Below the pieces are notes generated by a model. That model was not told the DNA's origin. It ran no database searches and saw nothing but the letters and a program-made list of their open reading frames with translations. Both the position numbers and the translations under genes were made by a program. From positions 5,787-69,786 of the forward strand of contig CAXBKQ010000020.1 of the NCBI GenBank assembly GCA_963976435.1: a stretch of 64,000 bases of DNA, in the 5' to 3' direction. Each line of letters begins with the position of its first letter. Positions within the stretch are counted from its first letter, which is position 1. Positions 27,367 to 36,654 of this stretch are shown piece after piece. Source of the DNA: CAKZNE01 sp963976435 (GTDB lineage Bacteria > Bacteroidota > Bacteroidia > Flavobacteriales > Schleiferiaceae).

Positions 27367-28749
27367 TTATTGTTTTATCAATTTTTCAGTAAATATTTTA
27401 TCACCACTTTTTAAAGCTAGAAAATAGATTCCAGATGAAAACTCTGTGAGATTAATATCATTCTTAAACCTTCCATTTTCCGATCTAATGGTAGAATTAT
27501 AAATTTCTGATCCGCTGGCATCAAAAACATACATTTCTAGACTTTCAACATCCTCAAGATTGGCTTCAACTTTAAAATTACCTTCACCAGGATTTGGGAA
27601 TACCTTAATATCTATTTCATCAAATTCAGAAGATTTGGAAACTCCCAATGCTTTGTGTACCATTTCTTCTTCTTCGGTGCTTAGCTTTTCAACTAGTATT
27701 TTTATCATCACATTGTCGCCAAAATCTAGGTCATCATCAGAATTGAAGAAAATATTCATATCATCATCAGCATTAAATCTATTGATTTGAAACTCTGAAA
27801 CCCTTTCTCCTAGTACAATATCTCTGGCCATTCTTTCTCCATCCCTTTCGAAAACCAGATTTATTTTTTCTCCTTTTTCAGTACCATTCATTATTTCAAT
27901 GAAGGATTTGGAGTTATTCATTTCTGTTCCATTAATTTCCACTATAACATCATTGGCTAATAGCCCAGATTCCTCTGCTGCACTACCTTCCACAATTTTA
28001 GTTATTTTAACTCCCTCTTCAGATTCCAAGCTATAATGTACCCCTAAAAACCCTTTGTTGGAATTCGCTTGAAGACCTTCTAAAGCCCTCATTTTTTGGC
28101 CTAATTCTTTTTGGGCAAGGTTTAATTTCATTAGGGCATCACCCGAATTAAAAACTATTTTATTATCCTCTCTTTCCCCTAATTCCAAATTTAGTTTTTT
28201 GGACTTCCCATCTCTTTCAACCTTTACTTTTACCTTATCACCAATTTTTTTGGCATGAATCTTATTTACTAGATCACTATAATCACCAACATGCTCACCA
28301 TCAAATTCTGTTACTATATCTCCCTTTTCAAAACCAGCCTTTTCTGCAGGACCACCTTCAATTATTTTACTTAATTCTGCCTTGCCGTTCTTTGTAGAAC
28401 CAATAATTCCCATAAAGGCAATTTTCTCCTTTTTTGTATGGTTTCCAAAATATATTTTATTTGGAAATCGGTGGGTTTGGCTATCAGCCTCGCCATTCTT
28501 CTTTACTATTACTTCGATGCTACCATCTTCAACGGAGATATTAATATCTTCAAGACCATCTACCTGTTCCATTAACTCTCTAAGGTTCTCCGCATCAGTG
28601 AAATCAATTTCTTTTACTATCCTTTTAGTTTCACCATCTTTGGTAACAGTAACATCTATTTTGATTTTATTTTTTTCTTGAGCTTGTGCCGGGAAAGCCA
28701 TTAAAGCCATGAAAATGAGCGATAAAAAACTTGAGATTATCTTTTTCAT
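27367..28749 (-). CDS. tandem-PDZ protein with T9SS sorting domain
   Basis: 460 aa. Signal peptide ends PAQAQ. Two PDZ domains are visible: about residues 110-185 (FMGIIGSTKNG, GPAEKAGFEKGDIVTEFDG) and 225-320 (GFLGVHYS, SAAEESGLLANDVIVEING). An acidic stretch DDDMNIFFNSDDDLDFGDN follows, then a type A T9SS domain (KVFPNPGEGNF...LIKQ). There is no protease domain, so it is a scaffold or peptide-binding surface protein rather than a DegP homologue. Divergent to the CPXCG gene; it has its own consensus promoter and terminator. Confidence 0.88.
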   Translation of the reverse strand: MKKIISSFLSLIFMALMAFPAQAQEKNKIKIDVTVTKDGETKRIVKEIDFTDAENLRELMEQVDGLEDINISVEDGSIEVIVKKNGEADSQTHRFPNKIYFGNHTKKEKIAFMGIIGSTKNGKAELSKIIEGGPAEKAGFEKGDIVTEFDGEHVGDYSDLVNKIHAKKIGDKVKVKVERDGKSKKLNLELGEREDNKIVFNSGDALMKLNLAQKELGQKMRALEGLQANSNKGFLGVHYSLESEEGVKITKIVEGSAAEESGLLANDVIVEINGTEMNNSKSFIEIMNGTEKGEKINLVFERDGERMARDIVLGERVSEFQINRFNADDDMNIFFNSDDDLDFGDNVMIKILVEKLSTEEEEMVHKALGVSKSSEFDEIDIKVFPNPGEGNFKVEANLEDVESLEMYVFDASGSEIYNSTIRSENGRFKNDINLTEFSSGIYFLALKSGDKIFTEKLIKQ

Positions 28750-28769
28750 AATTCTATTGTTTGAGATAC

Positions 28770-28799
28770 CAAATTTAGGATCTAACTGTTTGTAATCAA
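28770..28799 (-). promoter_or_regulatory. sigma-A promoter of the PDZ/T9SS gene (TTG-N19-TAAATTTG)
   Basis: On the minus strand TTG (28797-28799), 19 nt, then TAAATTTG (28770-28777), 20 nt before the ATG at 28749. Both elements match the Bacteroidota consensus. Confidence 0.7.
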
Positions 28800-28850
28800 G
28801 TTAATTGAAAAGTTAAATATCCGTTAAAGAACCTTAAACCTTTTATTCAA

Positions 28851-29033
28851 ATGGAAGAGTATTTTTTCAAATGTCCTTTTTGTTTTAGTGAAGTATCCAT
28901 ATTAGTAGATCTTTCGGTGAACACTCAGGAGTATATTGAGGATTGTGAAAGATGCTGCAACCCGCTTGAATTTAGTATTAATTCAGATGGCGAAAACATA
29001 AGTTATTTTAATTACAAAGGCTTAGATCAATAA
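28851..29033 (+). CDS. CPXCG-motif cysteine-rich protein
   Basis: 60 aa. The pair FKCPFCFSE (residues 7-15) and CERCCNPLEF (residues 33-42) makes a zinc-ribbon-like C-x2-C...C-x2-C site; the family is named for CPxCG and is found in many proteobacteria and Bacteroidota. Here the first motif reads CPFCF, with Phe in place of Gly. The acidic middle (NTQEYIEDCERC) is typical. Function unknown. Convergent with the DUF493 gene. Confidence 0.85.
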   Translation: MEEYFFKCPFCFSEVSILVDLSVNTQEYIEDCERCCNPLEFSINSDGENISYFNYKGLDQ

Positions 29034-29038
29034 AAATA

Positions 29039-29326
29039 TTATAGGCTTATTAAGCCTTCAATTCCTTCTGCTGCTTTATATCTTTCAATAACTTTTGCTG
29101 GGCTAATCATTAATTCCTTGGCGGTAATACTCAAGAAATTTCCTTTTCGCGATTGCCTAACTGTTACCTCTGCTTGCTCGGTATCAAATAGACTTTCTAC
29201 TTGGGATAGTTTCTTGTTATCAGATGGAATAATGAATTTATACATATATACAGCAGGCCATTCCTGATCTTTTTCCAACTGAAGCTCTAATTTTTTATAC
29301 TTCTCTTCTTTTTCCTTATCCGTCAT
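29039..29326 (-). CDS. DUF493 family protein (YbeD-like)
   Basis: About 95 aa starting at MTDKEKEEKYKKLELQLEKD; the ORF is open further upstream to a TTG at 29389, but that segment overlaps two -7 boxes and is not conserved-looking, so ATG 29326 is the likely start. The core (WPAVYMYKFIIPS, VTVRQSRKGNFLSITAKELM, SPAKVIERYKAAEGIEGLISL) has the ferredoxin-like alpha/beta pattern of DUF493, a cytosolic regulatory-type domain of unknown ligand. Confidence 0.9.
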   Translation of the reverse strand: MTDKEKEEKYKKLELQLEKDQEWPAVYMYKFIIPSDNKKLSQVESLFDTEQAEVTVRQSRKGNFLSITAKELMISPAKVIERYKAAEGIEGLISL

Positions 29327-29360
29327 CTTCGAATCACTAAAATCCCTAGTTTGTGAACCA

Positions 29361-29368
29361 CAAAAATA
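29361..29368 (-). promoter_or_regulatory. -7 promoter element for DUF493 gene
   Basis: TATTTTTG on the minus strand, 34 nt before the ATG at 29326. A second perfect box TATCTTTG lies at 29387-29394. Confidence 0.45.
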
Positions 29369-29399
29369 AACTAACTTAGATTTTGACAAAGATAATTAT

Positions 29400-29879
29400 A
29401 TGAAAGCTATCCAAACTTGGTTTGATGAATATGCCGAAAGTCATCAAAACCCCATCAATAAATTGTTTCATTGGATTTGTATTCCTCTCATCGTTTTTAG
29501 CCTATTAGGCTTATTGGCCTCAATTCCCAGCGATTTTCTCCAAAACTTGGTTGGAGAAAATCTCAAGCCCTATATTCATTTTGGAACTGTTTTGCTTATA
29601 GCATCTTTAATTTTTTATTTGAGTTTATCTATTCCAATGGCCATTGGAATGTTGATTTTTAGTCTTCTTTGTCTACAGGGAATTGTTTGGATAGAAAATT
29701 CAGAATTCCCATTATGGTTGGTTTCTTTAATTATTTTTGCCCTTGCTTGGATAGGTCAATTTATTGGTCATTCCATAGAAGGTAAAAAACCTTCTTTTAT
29801 AAAGGACCTACAATTCCTAATGATTGGTCCGGCATGGCTTTTAGGATTTATATATAAAAAATTGGGAATCCCTTATTAG
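29400..29879 (+). CDS. Mpo1-like/DUF962 membrane protein
   Basis: 159 aa with four hydrophobic segments. The N-terminus (WFDEYAESHQNPINKLFHWICIPL) and the late IGHSIEGKKPSFIKDLQFLMIGP match Mpo1/YGL010w, a 2-hydroxy fatty acid dioxygenase family in yeast; in bacteria the role is unknown. His residues in SHQNP, FHW and GHS are probably the iron ligands by analogy. It lies 4 bp before the AAA gene. Confidence 0.88.
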   Translation: MKAIQTWFDEYAESHQNPINKLFHWICIPLIVFSLLGLLASIPSDFLQNLVGENLKPYIHFGTVLLIASLIFYLSLSIPMAIGMLIFSLLCLQGIVWIENSEFPLWLVSLIIFALAWIGQFIGHSIEGKKPSFIKDLQFLMIGPAWLLGFIYKKLGIPY

Positions 29880-29883
29880 AAAT

Positions 29884-30423
29884 ATGGACAAAACCAAAAG
29901 GGTAATTATTACCGGAGGCCCTGGAACAGGGAAAACTACCCTATTAGAATTATTAAAGGAAAAGGGATTTCCCTGTCATCTTGAGGTAGCTCGCAAAGTT
30001 ATTAAAGAACAACTTGAACTGGAAAGTGATTTAGTACCATGGCTAGATTTGGTAAATTTTAGCATTCTAGTAAATGAAGGTCAAATCGCACAATTCAATG
30101 CTGTGAATGAAGGCATTTGTAATTTTTATGATAGAGGAGTTCCGGATGTACTCGCCTATTTGAGAAAGGAGGGGATTTTTGAAGAAAAACTTGAAAAATC
30201 AGCTGAAATATACCGCTATCATCCAAGCGTATTTGTACTTCCTCCCTGGCCGGAAATTTATGGAACTGATAACGAAAGGCGAGAAGATTTAAAGGCTATG
30301 ATTGAGATAAACTCCAAGATTATAGAAGTTTATGAAGATTATGGCTATAAAGTAATTACTCTTCCAAAAGTAAGTCCCGAAGAAAGGATAAAAATAATTA
30401 TTGATGAATTAAAATTGGAATGA
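29884..30423 (+). CDS. AAA_28-family ATP-binding protein
   Basis: 179 aa P-loop protein: ITGGPGTGKTTLLE (Walker A at residues 11-18) and NFYDRGVPDVLAY, the hallmark of AAA_28 ATPases. The role is unknown; homologues include nucleotide-kinase-like proteins. Its last 4 bp overlap the recQ start (ATGA), indicating translational coupling with the helicase. Confidence 0.88.
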   Translation: MDKTKRVIITGGPGTGKTTLLELLKEKGFPCHLEVARKVIKEQLELESDLVPWLDLVNFSILVNEGQIAQFNAVNEGICNFYDRGVPDVLAYLRKEGIFEEKLEKSAEIYRYHPSVFVLPPWPEIYGTDNERREDLKAMIEINSKIIEVYEDYGYKVITLPKVSPEERIKIIIDELKLE

Positions 30424-32315
30424 AAAAGGAGATTCTTCAAATCCTAAAAAGATATTGGGGATATAATTCATTTCGGGAATCCCAGGAGGATATTATATTT
30501 TCTATTTTAAAAGGCCAAGATACTCTCGCCCTACTTCCTACTGGTGGTGGGAAGTCAATTTGCTTCCAAGTGCCAATACTAAAACTCGATGGAATCGGAA
30601 TTGTTGTATCTCCCCTAATTGCTCTAATGAATGACCAAGTTAGACAGTTAAAAAACAGAGGGATTTCCGCTGTAAGTATTAGCAGTGCCATGACCAATAA
30701 GGAAATTGATTTAATCCTTGAAAATTCCGTTAATGGCAAATATAAATTCCTATACCTCTCTCCTGAGCGACTAAAAAATGATATGGTTCAGGCTAGGATG
30801 AAAAGGATGAATATTAATCTCCTTGCAATTGATGAAGCCCATTGTATTTCCCAATGGGGATATGATTTCAGACCATCCTATCTCCAGATTTCTGAAATAA
30901 GAAAACTGCTCCCAGAAATTCCAGTTCTGGCATTAACCGCCACCGCTACTCCAATGGTGGTAGAGGATATTCAGGATAAACTGGAATTTAAAAAGCCTAG
31001 AGTTTTTCAAAAAAGTTTCTTTAGGGAAAACCTCCATTATAATATTTTAAAGACAGAACAGAAATGGACGCAAACTCTTGAAATCCTTAAGCGAATTAAG
31101 GGCACTGGTATCATCTATTCAAGAAATAGAAAAAACACTGTAGAGATTGCCCAATGGCTTCAAAAATGTGGAGTTTCGGCCGATTTCTACCATGCCGGAC
31201 TTAGCAATTTAGACCGAGAACGAAAACAAGAGGAATGGATTGAGAATAAGACCAGAATAATGGTGAGCACCAATGCCTTTGGAATGGGTATAGATAAGGC
31301 AGATGTACGTTTGGTAATTCACCTTGAACTACCAGACAGTTTAGAATCCTATTTCCAAGAAGCAGGCAGAGGTGGTCGTGATGAAAAAACAGCCTATTCT
31401 ATTGTCATTGTAGACCCCTCTGATATTGAAAGATTAGAAAATAGATACTTAAATAATTTCCCAGATTTGGCATTTATTCGTCGTGTTTACCAGGCATTAG
31501 GTAATTATTTACAATTGGCCCTGGGTTCTGGAGAAAATCAATCTTTTGATTTTGAAATTGAAGATTTTACTAAACAATATGGATTGCCAATTTTAAAAAC
31601 ATTTCAATCCTTAAAAATCTTGGAAAGGGAGTCTTATTTGAGTTTAAATGAAGGTTTTAATCAATCTAGTAAAATTTGGTTTAAAGCAGATCGGGCTAGC
31701 ATTTATGATTATCAATTGAGGAACAGTTCTATGGATGGATTAATAAAACTTTTATTTAGATCCTATGGAGGATTAGAGCTTGAATTTACCTCCATTAACG
31801 AATGGCTCATTGCCAAGCGATTGAAAAGCAGCAAAGCAAAAGTGATTTTGGCCCTATCCCAATTAAAAAACCAAGGACTAATTGATTATATACCAGCAAA
31901 AGAAAAGCCTCAAATAATTATTTTAAAGCCTAGGTCGAAATCAGATTTTCTAAATATTTCTGATGAAAACCTAAAAGATAGATTTGAAAGCCTTAAGGAT
32001 AGAATCCATTCCGTAGTGAACTTTGTTACTGAAGAAGAGCTTTGTAGAAGCAGAATTTTACTGAAATATTTTGGAGAGGAAAAATCTAATGACTGTGGTC
32101 ATTGTGATGTTTGCCGAAAAAAAAATCAAAAAACATGGGATACTTCCAAAATATCTAAAGAAATATTGAATAAAGTATCCGAGGGTGAAATCGAAATATC
32201 TGAATTGTTTAAGCAGGTCTCATATCCTCAACAAATTGTAATTGAGGAAATTAGAAAATTAATAGACCAAGAACTAATAAGAGAAAGTGATGGACAGCTA
32301 AAACTAATGGTCTAA
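30420..32315 (+). CDS. recQ: ATP-dependent DNA helicase RecQ
   Basis: 631 aa. 3'-5' superfamily 2 helicase acting in recombination and fork repair. Walker A TGGGKS at residues 41-46, DEAH at 138-141, motif VI in SYFQEAGRGGRD, and a Zn-binding cluster CRSRILLKYFGEE...CGHCDVC. The C-terminus (about residues 570-631) is a short winged-helix-like tail; no full HRDC domain is evident. Bacteroidota often carry such a shortened RecQ beside the long one. Follows the AAA gene by overlap. Confidence 0.93.
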   Translation: MKKEILQILKRYWGYNSFRESQEDIIFSILKGQDTLALLPTGGGKSICFQVPILKLDGIGIVVSPLIALMNDQVRQLKNRGISAVSISSAMTNKEIDLILENSVNGKYKFLYLSPERLKNDMVQARMKRMNINLLAIDEAHCISQWGYDFRPSYLQISEIRKLLPEIPVLALTATATPMVVEDIQDKLEFKKPRVFQKSFFRENLHYNILKTEQKWTQTLEILKRIKGTGIIYSRNRKNTVEIAQWLQKCGVSADFYHAGLSNLDRERKQEEWIENKTRIMVSTNAFGMGIDKADVRLVIHLELPDSLESYFQEAGRGGRDEKTAYSIVIVDPSDIERLENRYLNNFPDLAFIRRVYQALGNYLQLALGSGENQSFDFEIEDFTKQYGLPILKTFQSLKILERESYLSLNEGFNQSSKIWFKADRASIYDYQLRNSSMDGLIKLLFRSYGGLELEFTSINEWLIAKRLKSSKAKVILALSQLKNQGLIDYIPAKEKPQIIILKPRSKSDFLNISDENLKDRFESLKDRIHSVVNFVTEEELCRSRILLKYFGEEKSNDCGHCDVCRKKNQKTWDTSKISKEILNKVSEGEIEISELFKQVSYPQQIVIEEIRKLIDQELIRESDGQLKLMV

Positions 32316-32382
32316 ATTTATTTTTAACATCCTATTGCTTTCTATATCTTTAAACCGACTCAAATAAAAACAGCAAACCGAG

Positions 32383-33369
32383 ATGAGAAAAATTACTTTG
32401 TGCATACTAACAGTATTATTGTTTAGTGGATACCACAGTAAGGGACAAATACAGCCCGATCAACTATTAGGAGGATCTGCAAATGATATTAATTATTTAG
32501 CGGATGGTTATTTAAGACCTCTGGGTACAGCTCTTGCAGAAGGCCTAAACAATGGTTGGTATTCAACAGCCAAAACTCATAAACTTGGGAGGTTTGATAT
32601 AATTGCCACCGTTTCTATTGTCCAAATCCCAGAAGTAGATAGAACCTTTCTTGTAGAAAATTCGAAATTGGAACAGCTACAACTAGTATCGGGTACCGTT
32701 GCGGAAGCGCCCACAGCCTTCGGAAATGCCGGAACAGGACCAGCCTTAGAGTACAAGGCAGCACCAGGTGTTAGTAGTTTTAACCTTCCTGGAGGTACAG
32801 GCTTCTCTTATATTCCTGTTCCAATGGCAAAAATTTCAGTTGGATTAATAAAGAATACTGAAGTAACTTTCAGATATCTACCGGAAGTTACCATTCCAAG
32901 ACTAGATGATGCCAAGCTTTCCATGCAAGGCTTTGGAGTAAAACACGATATTTTACAATGGATACCTGGAGGAAAAGTTCTTCCTTTTAGTGTTTCTGGA
33001 TTTTTCGGCTATACCAGTGTGGATTACTCTCAATCTTTAGGAGGTGATAAGCAATTATTATTAAATTCTACTGGTTTTACGGTAAGAGCATTAGTATCCA
33101 AGAAATTATTATTTCTTACACCCTATGTAGGATTTGGAGTTAATGGTGGAGGAACTAATATTCAACTGAGGGGAACTTTTGAAAACCCACTTCCTGGAGG
33201 AGCAGATTTTGTGGATCCTTTAAACATTGATGCAGAAGATGCTGGAGGTTTTGTTGGAAATGTTGGTCTAAGATTTAAATTCTTATTTGTAGGAGCAGTG
33301 GTTGTAGATTATACTTTCGGTGCCTATAATGCTCTAACTGCTGGATTAGGATTGAGTATTGATTTCTAA
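32383..33369 (+). CDS. DUF6588 outer-membrane beta-barrel-like protein
   Basis: 328 aa with signal peptide ending YHSKGQ. The N-terminus (YLADGYLRPLGTALAEGLNNGWYSTA) and the glycine/aromatic-rich alternating C-terminal half ending LGLSIDF indicate an outer-membrane barrel of the DUF6588 family. A one-mismatch -7 box (TATCTTTA) precedes it. Function unknown; lies between recQ and fmt on the same strand but with 67-58 bp gaps. Confidence 0.8.
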   Translation: MRKITLCILTVLLFSGYHSKGQIQPDQLLGGSANDINYLADGYLRPLGTALAEGLNNGWYSTAKTHKLGRFDIIATVSIVQIPEVDRTFLVENSKLEQLQLVSGTVAEAPTAFGNAGTGPALEYKAAPGVSSFNLPGGTGFSYIPVPMAKISVGLIKNTEVTFRYLPEVTIPRLDDAKLSMQGFGVKHDILQWIPGGKVLPFSVSGFFGYTSVDYSQSLGGDKQLLLNSTGFTVRALVSKKLLFLTPYVGFGVNGGGTNIQLRGTFENPLPGGADFVDPLNIDAEDAGGFVGNVGLRFKFLFVGAVVVDYTFGAYNALTAGLGLSIDF

Positions 33370-33427
33370 AATTTGATAAATATTTTTTTTCACCATCCCA
33401 TATTTTTAGGGGATTTTTATTTCACAT

Positions 33428-34372
33428 ATGAAAGTAGTATTTATGGGTACACCAGAGTTTGCTGTGCCTTGTTTGTCCAAATTACACAAGTCCCAAATAG
33501 AAGTGGTTTCCGTTATTACTGCGCCGGACAAACCATCTGGTAGAGGTAGGAAATTAGGTTCTTCTGCAGTAAAAGATTTTGCTGTAGAAAATAATATTCC
33601 CCTACTCCAACCCAGCAATCTGAAAGATCCTGAATTTTTGAATAATTTAAAAAAACTGAAGGCCGATCTTTTTGTGGTTGTAGCTTTTAGAATGCTACCG
33701 AAATTGGTTTGGGAAATACCAGCTTTGGGAACTATAAATCTTCATGCCTCACTATTACCAAATTATAGAGGAGCAGCACCAATAAATTGGGCTATTATTA
33801 ATGGAGAAAGCAAAACAGGACTCAGCACCTTTTTTATTAATGAGAATATAGACACTGGCGCGATAATCGATCAGCTGGAAATAGATATTGATAAAGATGA
33901 GAATCTTGCTAGTCTACATGATAGAATGAGTGAAACGGGTTCAAAGCTGCTTTTGGAAACGGTGCAAAAAATATTTCGGAAGGAAATAAGTCCTAAGGAA
34001 CAAATAAAAAGAAGTACAGATAAGGATGCTCCAAAGCTCAATCCTGAAAATACTAGAATTGATTTTGGCAAATCTGTTTTAGAGGTACACAATCTTATTA
34101 GAGGATTATCCCCCTACCCTGGAGCCTACACCTTTTATAAAGCAAAAAATGAGGAAGCCCTTAAAGTGAAAATTTTTAGGACAGAATATGAGCAAAGAAA
34201 AGATCATGATGAAGCGGGATTTATCAGGTCTAATGACAAAGATGAATTGTTAATTTCCTGCAAAGACGGCTTCATCAAGGTGATGGAATTACAGATTCAG
34301 GGAAAAAAAAGAATGAAAATTAAGGATCTTTTGAATGGATTTAAGTTCGATTTGCAGGGCCAATTTTTTTAA
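33428..34372 (+). CDS. fmt: methionyl-tRNA formyltransferase
   Basis: 314 aa. Formylates initiator Met-tRNA with 10-formyl-THF. Seen: VVFMGTPEFAVPCL, the catalytic HASLLPNYRGAAPINWAI and DTGAIIDQ in the N-terminal hydrolase domain, and a C-terminal tRNA-binding domain ending GFKFDLQGQFF. Normal length. The gap to HU contains its own strong promoter. Confidence 0.96.
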   Translation: MKVVFMGTPEFAVPCLSKLHKSQIEVVSVITAPDKPSGRGRKLGSSAVKDFAVENNIPLLQPSNLKDPEFLNNLKKLKADLFVVVAFRMLPKLVWEIPALGTINLHASLLPNYRGAAPINWAIINGESKTGLSTFFINENIDTGAIIDQLEIDIDKDENLASLHDRMSETGSKLLLETVQKIFRKEISPKEQIKRSTDKDAPKLNPENTRIDFGKSVLEVHNLIRGLSPYPGAYTFYKAKNEEALKVKIFRTEYEQRKDHDEAGFIRSNDKDELLISCKDGFIKVMELQIQGKKRMKIKDLLNGFKFDLQGQFF

Positions 34373-34459
34373 ATGTGGCGTTATCACTACAATTTAGGGC
34401 CTCTTTATTAACAAAAGTTCAGAATTTTCAACAAAAACCTGTATTTTTTGGGCATAATC

Positions 34460-34489
34460 TTGCGCAATCCCGCTATTCGTCTAACTTTG
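34460..34489 (+). promoter_or_regulatory. sigma-A promoter of the HU gene (TTG-N19-TAACTTTG)
   Basis: TTG at 34460-34462, a 19-nt spacer and TAACTTTG at 34482-34489: a perfect -33/-7 pair for a highly expressed gene. The ATG is 46 nt downstream. Confidence 0.8.
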
Positions 34490-34535
34490 TTTGAACTTAA
34501 TTGTTAATTGTTTAACCAATAAATTATTCATCACT

Positions 34536-34805
34536 ATGAACAAAGCTGATCTTATTGATGCTATGGCCTCAGACTCTGGTATCTCTAAAGCTGCTGCAAA
34601 AAAAGCATTAGATTCTTTCACTGAAAACGTTTCTACAACACTTGAAAAAGGTGGAAGAGTTACTGTATTAGGATTTGGTACTTTTTCTACTTCTGAAAGA
34701 TCTGCCCGTGAAGGACGCAATCCTCAAACTGGTAAGAAAATTCAGATTCCAGCAAAAACCGTTGCTAAATTTAAAGCCGGTTCTGATTTGAACGGAAGAC
34801 TTTAA
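34536..34805 (+). CDS. HU-family DNA-binding protein
   Basis: 89 aa from ATG 34536 (MNKADLIDAMASDSGISKAAAK). The ORF is open to 34491, but the first 15 residues overlie the promoter, so the true start is the second Met. The DNA-bending arm contains GRNPQTGKKI with the intercalating proline, and the C-terminal helix is AKFKAGSDLNGRL. HU/IHF proteins compact the nucleoid. The gene has a canonical promoter and its own terminator. Confidence 0.96.
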   Translation: MNKADLIDAMASDSGISKAAAKKALDSFTENVSTTLEKGGRVTVLGFGTFSTSERSAREGRNPQTGKKIQIPAKTVAKFKAGSDLNGRL

Positions 34806-34828
34806 TAAGTAGTAATACTTAAGCTATT

Positions 34829-34853
34829 AAATCCCGCAAAAGCGGGATTTTTT
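34829..34853 (+). terminator. terminator after HU gene
   Basis: Stem AAATCCCGC / GCGGGATTT (34829-34837 and 34842-34850), AAAA loop, followed by TTT. It ends at the stop of convergent prmC (34852), so it may serve both. Confidence 0.85.
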
Positions 34854-35694
34854 ATTTCCATACCTGTAGAAATCTCCAATTTCCAGAAAGATCCTTTAGC
34901 AATTTCGTAGACCAAAACCTTTCTTTAAATAGCATTTCCGTCTCCTTAGCCAAATATTGATTGATTTCTAAAAACATGCTGCCAGTCAAACTTAAATGAT
35001 GGCTCGCAATTTTCTCCATAGCCTTATAAAATATCAATGGATTAGAATCATCCACAAATAGTGCACTTTCTGGTTCAAAATTTAAAACTCTAGCCTCCAT
35101 TTCTACCTTCTCCATTTCCCTTATATATGGTGGATTGCTAATTATCAATTCATAGCTTTCCTCTAGAGGCTGCTTTTCAATATTTAGAATATCAAATTCT
35201 TCAAAATTTACCGCCAAACCATTAATCTCAGCATTTTCTGCAGCCAAAGCCAAAGCATCAAGGGAAATATCATAGGCCCAAACTTGTGCGGAAGGAAAAA
35301 GCCTTTTTAATCCTAAGGCTATGCAGCCACTACCAGTTCCAAAATCCGCAATAGACTTTGCAGGGGATAAGTCTAGTTTGGAAATATAGTCTAGTAATTC
35401 TTCAGTTTCAGGGCGAGGAATAAGTACACTTGAATTGAGTTTTAAATGGAGTCCAAAAAATTCTGTATTGCCTAGTACATATTGATAGGGAATATTATTT
35501 TTTAGTTTCTCTAGGTATTGATTCCATTTTCCAAGCCTATATTCAGGGATTATTGTTTTTGAATCCCTTGCGAATCCCCTTGTAATCTCAAATACATCCT
35601 CCAGGAAAATAGGAAATAAAAATTCTAGCTCAGAGGATGAATAAACATCTTTGAGCTCATTAAAGAAATCAATTTTTAGTTTTTCTAATACCAT
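34852..35694 (-). CDS. prmC: release factor glutamine methyltransferase (HemK)
   Basis: 280 aa SAM-dependent methyltransferase that methylates the GGQ glutamine of release factors. Seen: SVLIPRPETEELL, the SAM-binding IADFGTGSGCIALGL (residues 116-129) and the catalytic SNPPYI (186-191). The length is normal. Convergent with HU; fabI lies upstream with an intervening terminator. Confidence 0.95.
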   Translation of the reverse strand: MVLEKLKIDFFNELKDVYSSSELEFLFPIFLEDVFEITRGFARDSKTIIPEYRLGKWNQYLEKLKNNIPYQYVLGNTEFFGLHLKLNSSVLIPRPETEELLDYISKLDLSPAKSIADFGTGSGCIALGLKRLFPSAQVWAYDISLDALALAAENAEINGLAVNFEEFDILNIEKQPLEESYELIISNPPYIREMEKVEMEARVLNFEPESALFVDDSNPLIFYKAMEKIASHHLSLTGSMFLEINQYLAKETEMLFKERFWSTKLLKDLSGNWRFLQVWK

Positions 35695-35700
35695 TTTAAC

Positions 35701-35731
35701 AAAAAAAGATCTCCTCTGGGAGACCTTTTTA
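35701..35731 (-). terminator. terminator after fabI
   Basis: Stem AAAAAG...TCTCC / GGAGA...CTTTTT with one mismatch and a TCTG loop; minus-strand T-run from the A-run at 35701-35707. It separates fabI from prmC. Confidence 0.78.
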
Positions 35732-35754
35732 TATTTATAGGGTGAGAATAAATA

Positions 35755-36576
35755 CTACTCTTCGTTAGCCATAAACTGCTCCATCACAGCATCACTAATT
35801 CCCATATTGCTAAATCCACCATCGTGGAATAAATTCTGAAGTGTAACCTTACGCGTTAAATCGCTAAACAAGGTAATCACATAATCTGCACATTCCTGAG
35901 CACTAGCATTTCCTAAGGGAGAAGTTTTTTCGGCAAAGCGAATAAAACCATCAAAACCTTTAACACCGCTACCGGCGGTAGTCATGGTTGGAGATTGAGA
36001 AATAGTATTTACCCTAACTTTCTTTTTAGTACCGAAGTGATATCCAAAGTTTCTGGCAATACTTTCCAAATAAGCTTTATTGTCAGCCATATCATTATAG
36101 TCTGGGAAGGTTCTTTGAGCCGCCATATAGGTTAAGGCTACAATACTTCCCCACTCATTCATACTATCTAATTTCCAAGCCGTTTGCATCACCTTGTGAA
36201 AGGAAACTGCGGATACATCCCAGCCTTTTTCTAGCCAATCATAATTTAGATTGGTATAATGCCTACCCTTTCTCACATTTACAGACATACCTATAGAGTG
36301 TAAAACAAAATCCAATTTACCGCCTAAAATTTCTTCAGCTTTGGTAAAAAGATTTTCTAAATCCTCAGTAGAAGTAGCATCTGCTGGAATAATTTCTGAT
36401 GAAGTAGCTTCGGCTAGTTTGTTTATTTCCCCCATTCTCATCGCCACGGGAGCATTGGTTAAAACAAATTTAGCACCATAGGCATGAGCATTTTCAGCCA
36501 CTTTCCAAGCGATAGAATTACTATCTAAAGCTCCAAAAATAATCCCTCTTTTTCCTTCTAAAAGTTGTGAAGACAT
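35755..36576 (-). CDS. fabI: enoyl-[acyl-carrier-protein] reductase (FabI type)
   Basis: 273 aa SDR enzyme reducing trans-2-enoyl-ACP with NAD(P)H in fatty-acid elongation. Seen: nucleotide loop GIIFGALDSNSIAWKVAE, FVLHSIGMSV, and the catalytic Y-x6-K in PDYNDMADNKAYLESIAR, then SQSPTMTTAGSGVKGFDGF (substrate loop). The spacing fits FabI; this is the usual triclosan target family, so resistance properties cannot be read from sequence. TACCTTTA about 28 nt upstream is a one-mismatch -7 box. Confidence 0.94.
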   Translation of the reverse strand: MSSQLLEGKRGIIFGALDSNSIAWKVAENAHAYGAKFVLTNAPVAMRMGEINKLAEATSSEIIPADATSTEDLENLFTKAEEILGGKLDFVLHSIGMSVNVRKGRHYTNLNYDWLEKGWDVSAVSFHKVMQTAWKLDSMNEWGSIVALTYMAAQRTFPDYNDMADNKAYLESIARNFGYHFGTKKKVRVNTISQSPTMTTAGSGVKGFDGFIRFAEKTSPLGNASAQECADYVITLFSDLTRKVTLQNLFHDGGFSNMGISDAVMEQFMANEE

Positions 36577-36654
36577 AAAATTTATTTTGACTTGATTCGG
36601 CGGTAAAGGTAATCCATTTTTAGAATTTCAAAACTGCATTGCCAATTATTTCCA

